A stretch of DNA of 62,578 nt from Gammaproteobacteria bacterium (GCA_013289615.1 JABCZO010000025.1:1-62578), one strand, 5' to 3'. Positions 8,112-16,315 are shown, counted from the stretch's first letter. The notes: generated by a model not told the origin, from the sequence alone. Numbers and translations are program-made.

Positions 8112-9860
8112 CTAGTAACTGAGCGCGACGCCCTCGCGGCGCGGATCGGCGCCGCCTTCATAGCTGCCGTCGGCGCGTACCAGCACGCCCTGCAAACCCG
8201 ACTCCTCGTATTGGCCCGGCTGCGGATTCAGTCCACGCTGAATCATGCCGTTCAACAGCTCGGGGGCAAACTTGGCGGTCTCGGCGGTGAAGTGATCGCC
8301 ATGCGCGACCAGATTCGGCAGGCTGATGGCGGCCTGCATCGTCAGGTGCCAATCGAGCGTAGCGATCAGCGTCTTGAGGACGTAGGCGATGATTGCCGGT
8401 CCGCCGGCCGACCCGGTAGCGGCGACGAAGCGGCCGTCGCGATCGAACACGATGGTCGGGGACATGGCCGAGCGCGGCTGCTTGCCGGGCCCGACCGCGT
8501 TGGCAGCCGGTCGGCCATCGGCATCCTGCGGCGAGAAACTGAAGTCGGTCAGCTGGTTGTTGAGAAAGAAGCCATCCACCATGCGCCCGGAGCCGAAGAT
8601 GCTCTCGACCGTGGTGGTCATCGACAGCACGTTGCCGTCCTCATCGACGATCACCAGGTGCGTGGTACCGGCAGGCGCGGCGGTGTGATCGGCGCCGTAG
8701 AGCTTTGCGCCCGGTGGCTGGCCGGGTGGCGGCGGTGAGTCGGCAATTCGTTTGCCGATCAGCGCCGAGCGCGTCTGCAGGTAGGCCGGGTCGAGCATGC
8801 CGGCGACCGGCACGTCGATGAGGGCCGGATCACCCACATAGCGGTCGCGGTCGGCGTACATCAGGCGCTGGGCTTCACCCAGCTCGACCCAGGCCTGCGC
8901 ATCATCCGGTGCGCGCGCTGCGATGTCGGTGTTCGCGAGCAGCAGCAGGGCCTGCAGCACGCCGATGCCGCCGGAGGGCACCGGTGGCGTACAGACACGA
9001 TACTGCTGCCAGTCGCGGCACAGCGCCGCCGATTCAATCGGCCGGTAGCGCGCGAAGTCGGCCAGTGACAGCGTGCCGGGCAGCTCGCCCTGATGCACCC
9101 GGTTGACGATGTCGCGCGCGATACGGCCCTTGTACAGCGCGGCTGGCCCTTCCTCCGCCAGGCGTCGCAGCGTCGCCGCGTAAGCGGGGTTCATCAGCAG
9201 ATCGCCGCTCTTGTAGCGCGATCCATCGCCCTTGGTGAAGTAGCGTACGACATCGGGCGCGGCGCTCTGCGGCGCCCGGCTGCTGATCATGCCTGCCAGG
9301 CGCGGGCTGACCTTGAAGCCCTCGGACGCGAGCCGTTCGGCATCGCCGAACAGCGCTCGCCAGGCGAGCTTGCCGTGCTTGTGCTGCAGTAAGGCCAATG
9401 CCGCGATCGCGCCGGGCACACCGGTCGAGCGTCCGCTCAGCACCGCGCTCGCGTACGACAGCGGCCGCCCATCGCTGCCGAGGAACATATCGACGCTCGC
9501 GCCCGCCGGCGCGGTCTCGCGACCGTTGTAGGCCAGCACCTGATTCCTCTTTGCATCGTAGTAGGTGATGAAGGCACCGCCGCCGAGGCCGGAGCTTTGC
9601 GGTTCCACCAGCCCGAGGACCGCCTGCATGGCGACCGCTGCATCCGCGGCCGAGCCTCCGGCCTGCAGCACCCGCATGCCGGCCTGCGCCGCCAGCGGAT
9701 TGGCGGCGACGACGATGGCATGGCGCGCCGGCCCGGCGGCGGCAGGCACGCCGCCGGGTGCAGACGCGGGCGCGGGCGCGTTGCTGCGGCAGCCAGACAC
9801 CGCCAGCAGCAGCGACAGCGCGGCAGTGGCGGCGGACAGGACGCGGACAGATTTCATCAT
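8112..9860 (-). CDS. ggt: Gamma-glutamyltransferase, lipoprotein or periplasmic
   Basis: A 582-residue autoprocessing N-terminal-nucleophile hydrolase acting on glutathione and gamma-glutamyl compounds. The start at 9860 places a signal ending in the lipobox-like LAVSGC directly at the N-terminus. A conserved region LGLVEPQSSGLGGGAFITYY is followed by the processing site: in PAGTTHLVIVDEDGN the first Thr would become the nucleophile of the small subunit. MSPTIVFDRDGR is also typical. It converges with coaD with only 29 bases between. Confidence 0.9.
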   Translation of the reverse strand: MMKSVRVLSAATAALSLLLAVSGCRSNAPAPASAPGGVPAAAGPARHAIVVAANPLAAQAGMRVLQAGGSAADAAVAMQAVLGLVEPQSSGLGGGAFITYYDAKRNQVLAYNGRETAPAGASVDMFLGSDGRPLSYASAVLSGRSTGVPGAIAALALLQHKHGKLAWRALFGDAERLASEGFKVSPRLAGMISSRAPQSAAPDVVRYFTKGDGSRYKSGDLLMNPAYAATLRRLAEEGPAALYKGRIARDIVNRVHQGELPGTLSLADFARYRPIESAALCRDWQQYRVCTPPVPSGGIGVLQALLLLANTDIAARAPDDAQAWVELGEAQRLMYADRDRYVGDPALIDVPVAGMLDPAYLQTRSALIGKRIADSPPPPGQPPGAKLYGADHTAAPAGTTHLVIVDEDGNVLSMTTTVESIFGSGRMVDGFFLNNQLTDFSFSPQDADGRPAANAVGPGKQPRSAMSPTIVFDRDGRFVAATGSAGGPAIIAYVLKTLIATLDWHLTMQAAISLPNLVAHGDHFTAETAKFAPELLNGMIQRGLNPQPGQYEESGLQGVLVRADGSYEGGADPRREGVALSY

Positions 9861-9958
9861 GGGTAGCGCAAAGCGGCCGCGCTCGGGCGACTGCATCAGT
9901 CAGGGATAGAAAAATCATAACACCCTCGGCGGCAACGGCGCCGTAAACTCTCTCCGCC

Positions 9959-10351
9959 ATGCGCTGTGCTCTAGCTGCAACGCTGACCGGCACATGGGCG
10001 CCGGTGGCGGCGGACGTCTCGGGCCGCCCGCTCGCGGTAGCGCAGTTGCGGGTAGCGCGGCTGATCATCGAGCGGGACCGCTATCGGATCGTCGATCACG
10101 CCGCTGAAGTGGTGGACAGCGGCGAGCTGCAGCTCGATCAGGCGGCATTTCCGTGCGCGCTCGACATCACCGGTCTGCACGGGCCCCATGCCGGCAAGCG
10201 CATGCTGGCGATCATCGAGCTTGACGGCGATCGGCTGTGCGTGTGCTACGACCTGGAGCAGCGCGAGCGGCCCGCGAGCATGCGGCCCAAAGCTGATCAG
10301 CTGCTGCTGTCGATCACCTACGTGCGCGTCGCAGGCCTGCCTGTCGTCTGA
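9959..10351 (+). CDS. TIGR03067-like domain protein
   Basis: A 130-residue protein with the pattern of TIGR03067 domains: L.GTW.PV..DVSGRPL near the start, then IERDRYRIVDHAAEVVDSG, and a closing LDGDRLCVCYD. The function of this beta-barrel-like family is unknown. Start is the ATG at 9959, about 100 bases from the divergent ggt start. A plus-strand intrinsic terminator follows its stop. Confidence 0.6.
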   Translation: MRCALAATLTGTWAPVAADVSGRPLAVAQLRVARLIIERDRYRIVDHAAEVVDSGELQLDQAAFPCALDITGLHGPHAGKRMLAIIELDGDRLCVCYDLEQRERPASMRPKADQLLLSITYVRVAGLPVV

Positions 10352-10381
10352 CGCGCTGTGCGCACCGGCGCCGGTGACTGC

Positions 10382-10412
10382 CGGCGGCATCATTTTTTTG
10401 CCGCCGCTTTTT
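10382..10412 (+). terminator. Intrinsic terminator, plus strand
   Basis: CGGCGGCA (10382-10389) pairs with TGCCGCCG (10399-10406) across a T-rich loop, and a six-T run follows. It ends transcripts of the TIGR03067-like gene and overlaps the last codons of the convergent glycosylase gene. Confidence 0.72.
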
Positions 10413-11142
10413 TCCGCGCGCTGCGGCGGGGTTTCTTTTGGGAGGATTTCTTCGCCGCCTTCCTGGGCGCAGGCTGCAGCGCGACGCGTGGCGGCCGGCC
10501 GCCGTGCGGCAGCAGCTTGCGGCGTGCCAGGTCGTTCGCGCGCCACAGGTACCAGGCGGCCAGGCTGCGGTACGGCTTCCAGCGCTCGCCGAATTGCGCC
10601 AGCGCGCGCGGCCTGGGCATGCCGGAGAGCCGGTAAGCGAGCCGAAAGCCGTTGCGAACGCCGAAGTCGTCGACCGGCAATACATCGGGCCGCTGCAGCT
10701 GGAACAGCAGCATCATCTCCACGGTCCAGCGGCCGATGCCGCGCACCGCGGTCAACCGTTCGATGATCGCAAGGTCGGTCAGCGTGTCGAGCTCGGTGCG
10801 CGCCGGCACGACGCCGCTGATGGTCTTGGCCGCCAGGTCCTTGAGCGCGGCGATCTTGGCGTACGAAAAACCGGTCGCGCGCAAGCGCGCCGGTTCGGCA
10901 TCCAGCACCTGCTGCGGCAACGGAAAGCCGCCCTGGCCGCAGGCATCGACGAAGCGCGACAGGATGCGCTCGGCCGCAATCCCGTGCAGCTGCTGGTGAG
11001 CGATGGCGCGCGCCAGCGTTTCGAACGGCGGGTGATCCGGCGGTGGGGCGGGATGGTAGCGGCCGGCCGCCTTGATCAGGCCGGCCATGACCGGATCGGT
11101 CCTGAGGAGGCGATAGGCGGCGCGAGTCGATTTGCTGTGCAT
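10390..11142 (-). CDS. DNA-3-methyladenine glycosylase II, AlkA-like
   Basis: A 250-residue HhH-GPD base-excision glycosylase that removes alkylated purines. The hairpin region is AVRGIGRWTVEMMLLF, followed by the catalytic Asp in VLPVDDFGVRNG. An unusual C-terminal tail of about 30 residues is rich in Lys, Arg and Ala (KAAKKSSQKKPRRSARKKAA), like histone H1-type tails, and may add DNA affinity. The start is the ATG at 11142 (MHSKSTRAAY). The longer frame to 11259 overlaps mutM, which is another base-excision repair gene on the same strand. Confidence 0.88.
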   Translation of the reverse strand: MHSKSTRAAYRLLRTDPVMAGLIKAAGRYHPAPPPDHPPFETLARAIAHQQLHGIAAERILSRFVDACGQGGFPLPQQVLDAEPARLRATGFSYAKIAALKDLAAKTISGVVPARTELDTLTDLAIIERLTAVRGIGRWTVEMMLLFQLQRPDVLPVDDFGVRNGFRLAYRLSGMPRPRALAQFGERWKPYRSLAAWYLWRANDLARRKLLPHGGRPPRVALQPAPRKAAKKSSQKKPRRSARKKAAAKK

Positions 11143-11152
11143 GGCGCCTGGT

Positions 11153-11968
11153 TCAAACCTGGCAGCTCGGGCAGTAATAAGTGGATCGCTGGCCCTGCCG
11201 GATTTGGCGTACCAGGGTTGCGCACACGCGGCACGGCCGCCCAGCACGTTCGTAGACATAAAGTCGCTGGCGAAAATATCCGGGATTGCCGTCGGTGCCG
11301 ACGTAATTACGCAGCGTGGTGCCGCCGGCGCGAATGGCCGCAGTCAGCGCCGCGCGTACCGAGCGCACCAGGCGAACGCAATCGGCCCGCGAGACGCGCC
11401 GCGCCGCGCGCCGCGGACTGATGCGGGCGCGAAACAGCGCTTCGCTGGCGTAGATGTTGCCAACGCCGGTGACCAGCCGCCCGTTCATCAGCACCTGCTT
11501 GATGGCGGCGCGGCGCTTGCGCGTGATGCGATGCAGATAATCGGCATCGAACTTGGATTCGAGCGGTTCGGGTGCCAGCAGGCGCAGCAGCCGGTGCTGC
11601 GCCGGATCCTCGCTGGTGTAGTGCAGGCTACCGAAGCGGCGCGGATCGTTGAACCTCAGGCTGACGCCGGACTCGAGCAGCAGGTCGAATTGATCGTGCT
11701 TCAGCCGCGCCGACTGCGCCGGCAGGATGCACAGGCTGCCGGACATGCCGAGGTGCAGGATCAGGGTGCCGCGCTCGAGCCGCAGCAGCAGGTACTTGGC
11801 ACGCCGCTCGACCGAGACGATGCGCTGGCCGGCCACCTGTGTCGGCATGTGCCTGTCGATCGGCCAGCGCAGCCGATAGTCGTGCACGCGCAGCGCCTGG
11901 ATACGCTGTCCGCCAGCCCCGCGTTCGATGCCGCGGCGGGTGGATTCGACCTCGGGTAACTCGGGCAT
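11153..11968 (-). CDS. mutM: Formamidopyrimidine-DNA glycosylase
   Basis: A 271-residue Fpg/MutM enzyme that excises 8-oxoguanine and cleaves abasic sites. The N-terminus MPELPEVESTRRGI supplies the catalytic Pro and Glu. GVGNIYASEALFRARI is the helix-two-turn-helix. The C-terminal zinc finger has C..C (PCRVC) and C..C (YYCPSCQ). It lies 116 bases from the left end of the toxin-antitoxin element, downstream of rpmB-rpmG, as in the Escherichia coli rpmBG-mutM order. Confidence 0.95.
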   Translation of the reverse strand: MPELPEVESTRRGIERGAGGQRIQALRVHDYRLRWPIDRHMPTQVAGQRIVSVERRAKYLLLRLERGTLILHLGMSGSLCILPAQSARLKHDQFDLLLESGVSLRFNDPRRFGSLHYTSEDPAQHRLLRLLAPEPLESKFDADYLHRITRKRRAAIKQVLMNGRLVTGVGNIYASEALFRARISPRRAARRVSRADCVRLVRSVRAALTAAIRAGGTTLRNYVGTDGNPGYFRQRLYVYERAGRPCRVCATLVRQIRQGQRSTYYCPSCQV

Positions 11969-12083
11969 GCATGGATGTTACCAGCGGCCGTTTCGAAAAG
12001 GCCCGGCTTGCCGGCTCGATCCAGCGCCCGGCCCGACATCAGGGGGCGGCAGCACTTTCGGCTAGCATGTCGCCAGCGTAAAA

Positions 12084-12107
12084 GGGTGTTACTACGCAAA
12101 TGGCCCT
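12084..12107 (+). repeat. Left terminal inverted repeat of the toxin-antitoxin element
   Basis: Twenty-four bases starting GGGTGTTACTACGCAAATG match the inverted right end at 12914-12937 in 21 positions, and the separate end at 964-987 in 22. The flanking GCGTAAAA at 12076-12083 is the left target duplication. Confidence 0.85.
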
Positions 12108-12145
12108 CGCGCTGACTGGCGTTATGTGACAGCCGCTGTCCGGGC

Positions 12146-12544
12146 CTACCAAATAGTTTTCAGATGCTCCGTCTTTCGCAGTTTCTCGTCGTAGGTCACA
12201 AGTGGAACATCACGAAGGAGTGCGGTTGCTGCGATCATCCGGTCGGCGGGGTCTCCCGGGAACGCATCTCCGAACTGACCCGCGCGCTCGGCGATGTCAT
12301 CCGTGAGGGGTTCGATGCGGTATTCCGGCAGCCGCCGCAGCTGGGCGAGCCATTCTGATGCGGAAATTTTGAAGCTCAAGCGGCCGCGGCGCTCCAGGGT
12401 AGTGATCTCGAAGATGGAAATGCTGGCAACTAAAAGCTCGTTCCGTTTGCCGTGCTGCTTGAGCGCCTGACGCGCCTTAGGTGAGAGTTTCTTGGTGTCT
12501 CCGTCAACCCACCACACCAGGACGTGAGTATCGAGGATGATCAT
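12146..12544 (-). CDS. PIN-domain toxin, VapC-type ribonuclease
   Basis: A 132-residue PIN-domain protein. The acidic active-site residues are visible: Asp in ILDTHVLVWW near the start, Glu in ISIFEITTLERRGR, and Asp in FPGDPADRMIAATA. VapC-type toxins cleave RNA, often initiator tRNA or rRNA. The ATG at 12544 overlaps the antitoxin stop as ATGA, the usual coupled order of antitoxin first. It is the downstream gene of the only operon in the inverted-repeat element. Confidence 0.9.
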   Translation of the reverse strand: MIILDTHVLVWWVDGDTKKLSPKARQALKQHGKRNELLVASISIFEITTLERRGRLSFKISASEWLAQLRRLPEYRIEPLTDDIAERAGQFGDAFPGDPADRMIAATALLRDVPLVTYDEKLRKTEHLKTIW

Positions 12545-12780
12545 CGATTGACTGCCCACTCCTCCTCGATATGCGCCGGCTCTGCAGGTAATTCGTAATT
12601 AATCACCACACCGCGCAGTCGTTTGCGAATGATCTCGGCTTCCTCTTCAGCAGCCTTCGGCCCTGAGATCTCTGCGATCACCTCGCCCCGGGAAGTTACT
12701 CGAATACGCTCGCCACGCCGCGCGCGCTCCAAGTAGGAGGGAAGATTTTGCCGAAGATCTGTCACATTCACATGGCTCAC
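12541..12780 (-). CDS. Phd/YefM-family antitoxin
   Basis: A 79-residue antitoxin. The N-terminal DNA-binding fold shows VNVTDLRQNLPSYLERAR, followed by ERIRVTSRGEVIAEI, the standard prevent-host-death pattern. The acidic C-terminal tail would wrap the toxin. The start is a GTG at 12780: the conserved domain begins immediately, while the longer frame to 12960 leaves the element. The palindromic operator over its promoter implies autorepression by the toxin-antitoxin complex. Confidence 0.87.
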   Translation of the reverse strand: MSHVNVTDLRQNLPSYLERARRGERIRVTSRGEVIAEISGPKAAEEEAEIIRKRLRGVVINYELPAEPAHIEEEWAVNR

Positions 12781-12809
12781 TGGCGTACATATCCTCTGTA
12801 CATATGGCC

Positions 12810-12848
12810 GTACAGTTGCACTGTACGCTTGACAGGGGGAACCGTCAA
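12810..12848 (-). promoter_or_regulatory. Toxin-antitoxin promoter with palindromic operator
   Basis: On the minus strand TTGACG (12843-12848) is followed after exactly 17 bases by TACAGT (12820-12825), a sigma-70-like promoter. The -10 lies in a perfect palindrome, GTACAGT-TGC-ACTGTAC (12810-12826). Further GTACATAT half-sites lie between it and the start. The layout fits autoregulation, and the whole control region is inside the mobile unit. Confidence 0.75.
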
Positions 12849-12913
12849 ATGCGGGATTTTGTCTGCCGAGCCTGGCCGGCAAGGGCATCCCGAGTCCTTG
12901 ATTCAGAAGACAA

Positions 12914-12937
12914 AGGGGCATCTGCGTAGTGACACCC
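12914..12937 (-). repeat. Right terminal inverted repeat of the toxin-antitoxin element
   Basis: Read inward on the minus strand it begins GGGTGTCACTACGCAGATG and differs from the left end at three of 24 positions. It is followed outside by GCGTAAAA (12938-12945), the right copy of the target duplication. Confidence 0.85.
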
Positions 12938-12940
12938 GCG

Positions 12941-12972
12941 TAAAAATAAAAACCCGCCACGCGGGCGGGTTT
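12941..12972 (-). terminator. Intrinsic terminator of the rpmB-rpmG operon
   Basis: AAACCCGCC (12950-12958) pairs with GGCGGGTTT (12964-12972) over a 5-base loop. Read on the minus strand the stem is followed by a T-rich tract at 12949-12941. The right copy of the target duplication overlaps the end of this tract, so the element inserted exactly at the transcript end. Confidence 0.85.
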
Positions 12973-13003
12973 CGTGCAGCGGGTGCGGGCGGCTTGCGCG
13001 GCC

Positions 13004-13159
13004 CTATTTGATCTTGGTCTCTTTGTAGGCGACGTGCTTGCGCACCACCGGATCGAACTTGCGTACTTCCATCTTGTCCGGATGCAGCCGCTTGTTCTTC
13101 ATCGCGACGTAGAAATGCCCGGTTCCGGCCGACGACAGCAGTTTGACTTTCTCACGCAT
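13004..13159 (-). CDS. rpmG: 50S ribosomal protein L33
   Basis: A 51-residue ribosomal protein read from the ATG at 13159. It starts [17 protein letters not shown] and continues KNKR...[14 protein letters not shown], the standard L33 pattern. It lacks the zinc-binding cysteines, so it is the Cys-free form. It lies 11 bases downstream of rpmB and ends just before the terminator at 12941-12972. Confidence 0.96.
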   Translation of the reverse strand: MREKVKLLSSAGTGHFYVAMKNKRLHPDKMEVRKFDPVVRKHVAYKETKIK

Positions 13160-13170
13160 GGCTGGCCCCT

Positions 13171-13407
13171 TTAGATCTTCTCGCCGCGCTTTCGCAGCTC
13201 GGCGAGCACGGCTTCCAGGCCCTTCTTCTCGATGGTGCGCATGCCGTTGGTGGACACGCGCAGCCTGACCCAGCGCTTCTCGGCCTCGAGCCAGAAACGC
13301 TGCGTATGCAGATTCGGCAGAAAGCGCCGCCGCCGCTTATTGTTGGCGTGCGAGACGGTATTGCCCGTGATGGGGCGCTTGCCGGTGATCTGACAGACGC
13401 GGGACAT
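13171..13407 (-). CDS. rpmB: 50S ribosomal protein L28
   Basis: A 78-residue ribosomal protein, the normal length for L28. It begins [16 protein letters not shown] and includes [15 protein letters not shown] and [16 protein letters not shown]. The ATG at 13407 is used; seven extra residues upstream are not conserved in the family. It is the first gene of rpmB-rpmG. In many gammaproteobacteria radC precedes it on the same strand; here radC remnants lie 12 kb away. Confidence 0.96.
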   Translation of the reverse strand: MSRVCQITGKRPITGNTVSHANNKRRRRFLPNLHTQRFWLEAEKRWVRLRVSTNGMRTIEKKGLEAVLAELRKRGEKI

Positions 13408-13513
13408 GGGCTTCACCTTGAAAATCAAATATTTACGTGCGCATCGCCCGGGCTCGGAATGGGCGAAAGGGGCGCTTTATAGCAGTCCGTGGGCCCCCAA
13501 GGCAAGCCAGCCG

Positions 13514-14473
13514 TCAGTTATCCAGCTCCGCCGCCGCTCGCAGCGCTGCCGGTGCCGGGCGCTGCCCGGCCGCTGGCCGCTGAAACAGCACCAACGCCAC
13601 CCCGACCAGCACCAGTACGGCCGAGAGGATCGCGGCCGGGGTGATCTTCTCGCCGAGCACGATGGCGCCCAGAGCCAAGGCGATCACCGGATTTACCAGC
13701 GCGTAGGTGGTCACTTTCTGGGCCGGCACGTGCGCCACCAGGAACGAATAGCAATTGACCGCCACCAGGCTGCCGAACACCACCAGGTAGGCCACCGCAA
13801 TGATTGACTGCAGCGAGATGCGCGCGGGTTCGAAGCCGATCCATTCCCGATCGAGGCATCCCATCAGCAGCTGGAACATGGCGCCAGCCAGCATCTGCAG
13901 GCACACGAAGTTCATCACGCGCGCCGGGCTGACGTAGCGTCGCTGCAGCAGCGTACCGGCACCCCAGGCCAGCTCTGCGGTGAGCACCGCGACCACATGC
14001 ACCGGTCGAATCGTGCCTGAGAACGAATGGGTGTGCGTCGTCAGTACCACGAGGCCGGCCAGACCGATCGCGACGCCGAGTGCCGACTGTGAGCTCGGTG
14101 CGCGCCTGGAGAAGAACATCCAGTCGAGTATCAGCGTCGACACCGGCAGCGCGCCGACGAACAGCGCGGCGATGCCCGATGGCAATCCCTGCTGGGCCCA
14201 CAACACAAAACCATTGCCGATGCCGGTCATCAGCACGCCCACGAGGATGCTGCCGCCGATGCTGAGGCCCGAAAACGGCCGCGGCTCGCGCGTGCGCAGC
14301 CAGGCGTACATCAGGCCGCCGGCGATCAGGAATCGCACGCCGCCGCTGAAAAACGGCGGTATGGTGCGGATCGCGAGCGCGATCGCAAGAAAAGTAGTCC
14401 CCCAGATAATGTAGATGCCGGCGAAAGCCAGCAGCACCGGCACCAGCGCCGGCGGCAGGGATTCAGGTTTCAT
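13514..14473 (-). CDS. EamA-family (DMT) transporter
   Basis: A 319-residue membrane protein with ten predicted hydrophobic segments in two EamA repeats. It includes YIIWGTTFLAIALAIRTIPP near the N-terminus and VNPVIALALGAIVLGE in the second repeat, the pattern of drug/metabolite exporters such as RhtA or YedA. The substrate cannot be told. It lies upstream of rpmB on the same strand with 106 bases between. Confidence 0.85.
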   Translation of the reverse strand: MKPESLPPALVPVLLAFAGIYIIWGTTFLAIALAIRTIPPFFSGGVRFLIAGGLMYAWLRTREPRPFSGLSIGGSILVGVLMTGIGNGFVLWAQQGLPSGIAALFVGALPVSTLILDWMFFSRRAPSSQSALGVAIGLAGLVVLTTHTHSFSGTIRPVHVVAVLTAELAWGAGTLLQRRYVSPARVMNFVCLQMLAGAMFQLLMGCLDREWIGFEPARISLQSIIAVAYLVVFGSLVAVNCYSFLVAHVPAQKVTTYALVNPVIALALGAIVLGEKITPAAILSAVLVLVGVALVLFQRPAAGQRPAPAALRAAAELDN

Positions 14474-14595
14474 GCCGCCATTATCGACGAACTGATGCCC
14501 CGGATTAAATCAAACCGCGCCCGGCAAACGGACTGGGGGCTGTTACCAATGTCTGGTCAGTAAGCGAGCCAAGTGCAGAAAGCAGATAGCGTGCG

Positions 14596-15390
14596 TCACA
14601 TCTTCATGCCCGGCATGTCTGCTCTCTCGGCATGTGAACGCAGGCCCGGGACGCTCGCGGGATCAATGACGATCCACACACCCAAAGCGATGAGGATGAT
14701 CCCGAACACCGGCGCCAGCCGAGGCCCGTGGTGCAACACCTTTTCGGCAAAGATCAACACCGCGATGATGGCCATCCAGAAAAGGCTCATCACGCCTACG
14801 GCAAACAGTACCAACATCAGGCCCCAGCAGCAGCCGACGCAGTACAGACCGTGATGCATGCCCATGCGCAATGCGCCACCTGGGCCTTCATGCCAGCTTT
14901 CCAGGAAGAAATCCAAGGGTGAACGGCAGTGCGTGAGGCACACGCGCTTGAATGGCGTGAACTGATAGAGACCCGCCACCGCGATGGCTATTCCGGCGAC
15001 AATCGTGCCTCCTCGATCCGGCGCGAGCCACGCAAGGTTCAGCAATCGAATGAGGTGGTCGATCAGATATGCCGCGAGACCAAAGGCGGTCCACGCCACA
15101 AAGTAGCCGAGGATGAAAATCCAGGTCGGCACCAGGACGGCCTGGCTTTTCCTGGCACGCTCGCCGGTGACACGCGCGTAGGTCAGCGCCATGGGTGCCA
15201 CCGAGGGCAGCATCATCGCCGCCATCATCAGGGTCCACGCGCCGACAAACCAACCCAGTTGGCCGAGCTCGGCACCCGGTCCGGAGATCATGCCACCCAT
15301 TAAATAAATGGTAGCCGCGAGGCTGACCAGCCCGACGCCCAGAAGCGATGCGGGTAGCGCTAGCGCCCCGACCGATCGCGAGTCAGGCAA
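14596..15390 (-). CDS. DUF2182 membrane protein
   Basis: A 264-residue multi-pass membrane protein with the DUF2182 hallmarks: a segment WTLMMAAMMLPSVAPM, then YQFTPFKRVCLTHCRSP with its Cys pair, and GLYCVGCCWGLM. The Cys and Met-rich segments suggest a metal or thiol role, but the family function is not established. It overlaps the end of the DUF1326 gene by eight bases, a pairing often seen, so the two form an operon. Confidence 0.85.
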   Translation of the reverse strand: MPDSRSVGALALPASLLGVGLVSLAATIYLMGGMISGPGAELGQLGWFVGAWTLMMAAMMLPSVAPMALTYARVTGERARKSQAVLVPTWIFILGYFVAWTAFGLAAYLIDHLIRLLNLAWLAPDRGGTIVAGIAIAVAGLYQFTPFKRVCLTHCRSPLDFFLESWHEGPGGALRMGMHHGLYCVGCCWGLMLVLFAVGVMSLFWMAIIAVLIFAEKVLHHGPRLAPVFGIILIALGVWIVIDPASVPGLRSHAERADMPGMKM

Positions 15391-16033
15391 CCGTCTTTGC
15401 GCCCACGTGACTGCCGCGTTTCACGTGCGTCATGCTCGCGTGGCAGTTCTTGAGATCGAATGCGATTGGCCCTGAGGACTTGATTCTCACCGCCATCGCC
15501 GTCTCGGCGCCGTGCGTATCGCCGGTGTACTCAAAGCCCTTCGGAATCGTAACGACGATGCGGTAAGGCTGCGGATTATCGCCCATCGTCATGAGCGTAT
15601 TGACCTCGGTGACCAGTGCCGCGCCGGCCTTTAAGTGGCCTTTGCGCGCGTCGAGATCAAAGGTGAATTCAAATGGCGCGAAAATCGGGGGGTGCACGTT
15701 CGGGCAGACCGCCGCGATAATTTCCAACAGCGTATCGCCGTGTTTGCCGCTCAGCGCCTCAAAGATTGCCGCTCGCTGTTCGTCGGTGGCTTTGACGTCA
15801 ACAATCGGCTGCAACTCGCCGTTGCCTTCGTGCATCGCGCCCGGCCAGCGCACAACGCCAGCCCAGTGGAGCCCACTCAGATCCACCGCGCCAAACTTAC
15901 CCTTGGTGATTCGCATGCCGACCATGCCTTCGCAATGGTCATGGGTCGGAAATTGATTGAAATCGCAGGGGCAACCCGGGTCGCAGTTGCAGTTCTTGAA
16001 CCATGGGCCTTCCATGAACCATTGGGTTGCCAT
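15383..16033 (-). CDS. DUF1326 domain-containing protein
   Basis: A 216-residue soluble protein starting MATQWFMEGPWFKNCNC. It has the conserved DPGCPCDFNQFPTHDHCEGM segment, whose clustered Cys and His residues are the mark of DUF1326 and look like a metal site. It is the first gene of the DUF1326-DUF2182 operon, and its start has a purine-rich stretch upstream. Function is unknown; a metal-linked partnership with the membrane protein is inference. Confidence 0.85.
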   Translation of the reverse strand: MATQWFMEGPWFKNCNCDPGCPCDFNQFPTHDHCEGMVGMRITKGKFGAVDLSGLHWAGVVRWPGAMHEGNGELQPIVDVKATDEQRAAIFEALSGKHGDTLLEIIAAVCPNVHPPIFAPFEFTFDLDARKGHLKAGAALVTEVNTLMTMGDNPQPYRIVVTIPKGFEYTGDTHGAETAMAVRIKSSGPIAFDLKNCHASMTHVKRGSHVGAKTVA

Positions 16034-16315
16034 ACAGCCTCCTTGCCTTCGGGTAGGGCCGAATCATGCGCGCCCGGGTCTGGCAAGGTCAAACGCTTCG
16101 GTTCCCAGGGAGGTCCGTTTCATGGGGCACACCCGGATAGCAGCCCTATACCGGTGGTTAGCGACGTATCGATCGTGTCGACGGCCTACTATCTGCGATT
16201 CATGCCCGAGGTGGTCCAGCTTCCGAACCCCAAGGATTTATTCCGCCCCGATTCCGAACGCTCGGCCCTGGTTCGGCCGGTAGGAGCTACTCTGCGCAGA
16301 TCGTCAAGCGACGCA

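Larger units (their letters stand above)
12076..12945. mobile_element. Toxin-antitoxin-carrying MITE-like element with target duplication
   Basis: The element proper is 12084-12937, 854 bp. Its ends are inverted repeats: the left reads GGGTGTTACTACGCAAATG then GCCCT, the right (minus strand from 12937) GGGTGTCACTACGCAGATG then CCCCT, 21 of 24 identical. GCGTAAAA lies directly outside both ends (12076-12083 and 12938-12945), a perfect 8-bp target duplication. Inside are only a Phd-like antitoxin and a PIN-domain toxin with their promoter; there is no transposase frame. It sits between rpmG and mutM, directly after the rpmG terminator. A trans-acting transposase must be assumed. The duplication length and GGG ends occur in several insertion-sequence families, and I cannot assign one. 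Confidence 0.85.

Noticed and set aside
12781..12960. N-terminal extension of the antitoxin frame
   Set aside because: The extension reads through the right inverted repeat and the target duplication into the rpmG terminator. The conserved antitoxin domain starts at the GTG at 12780.
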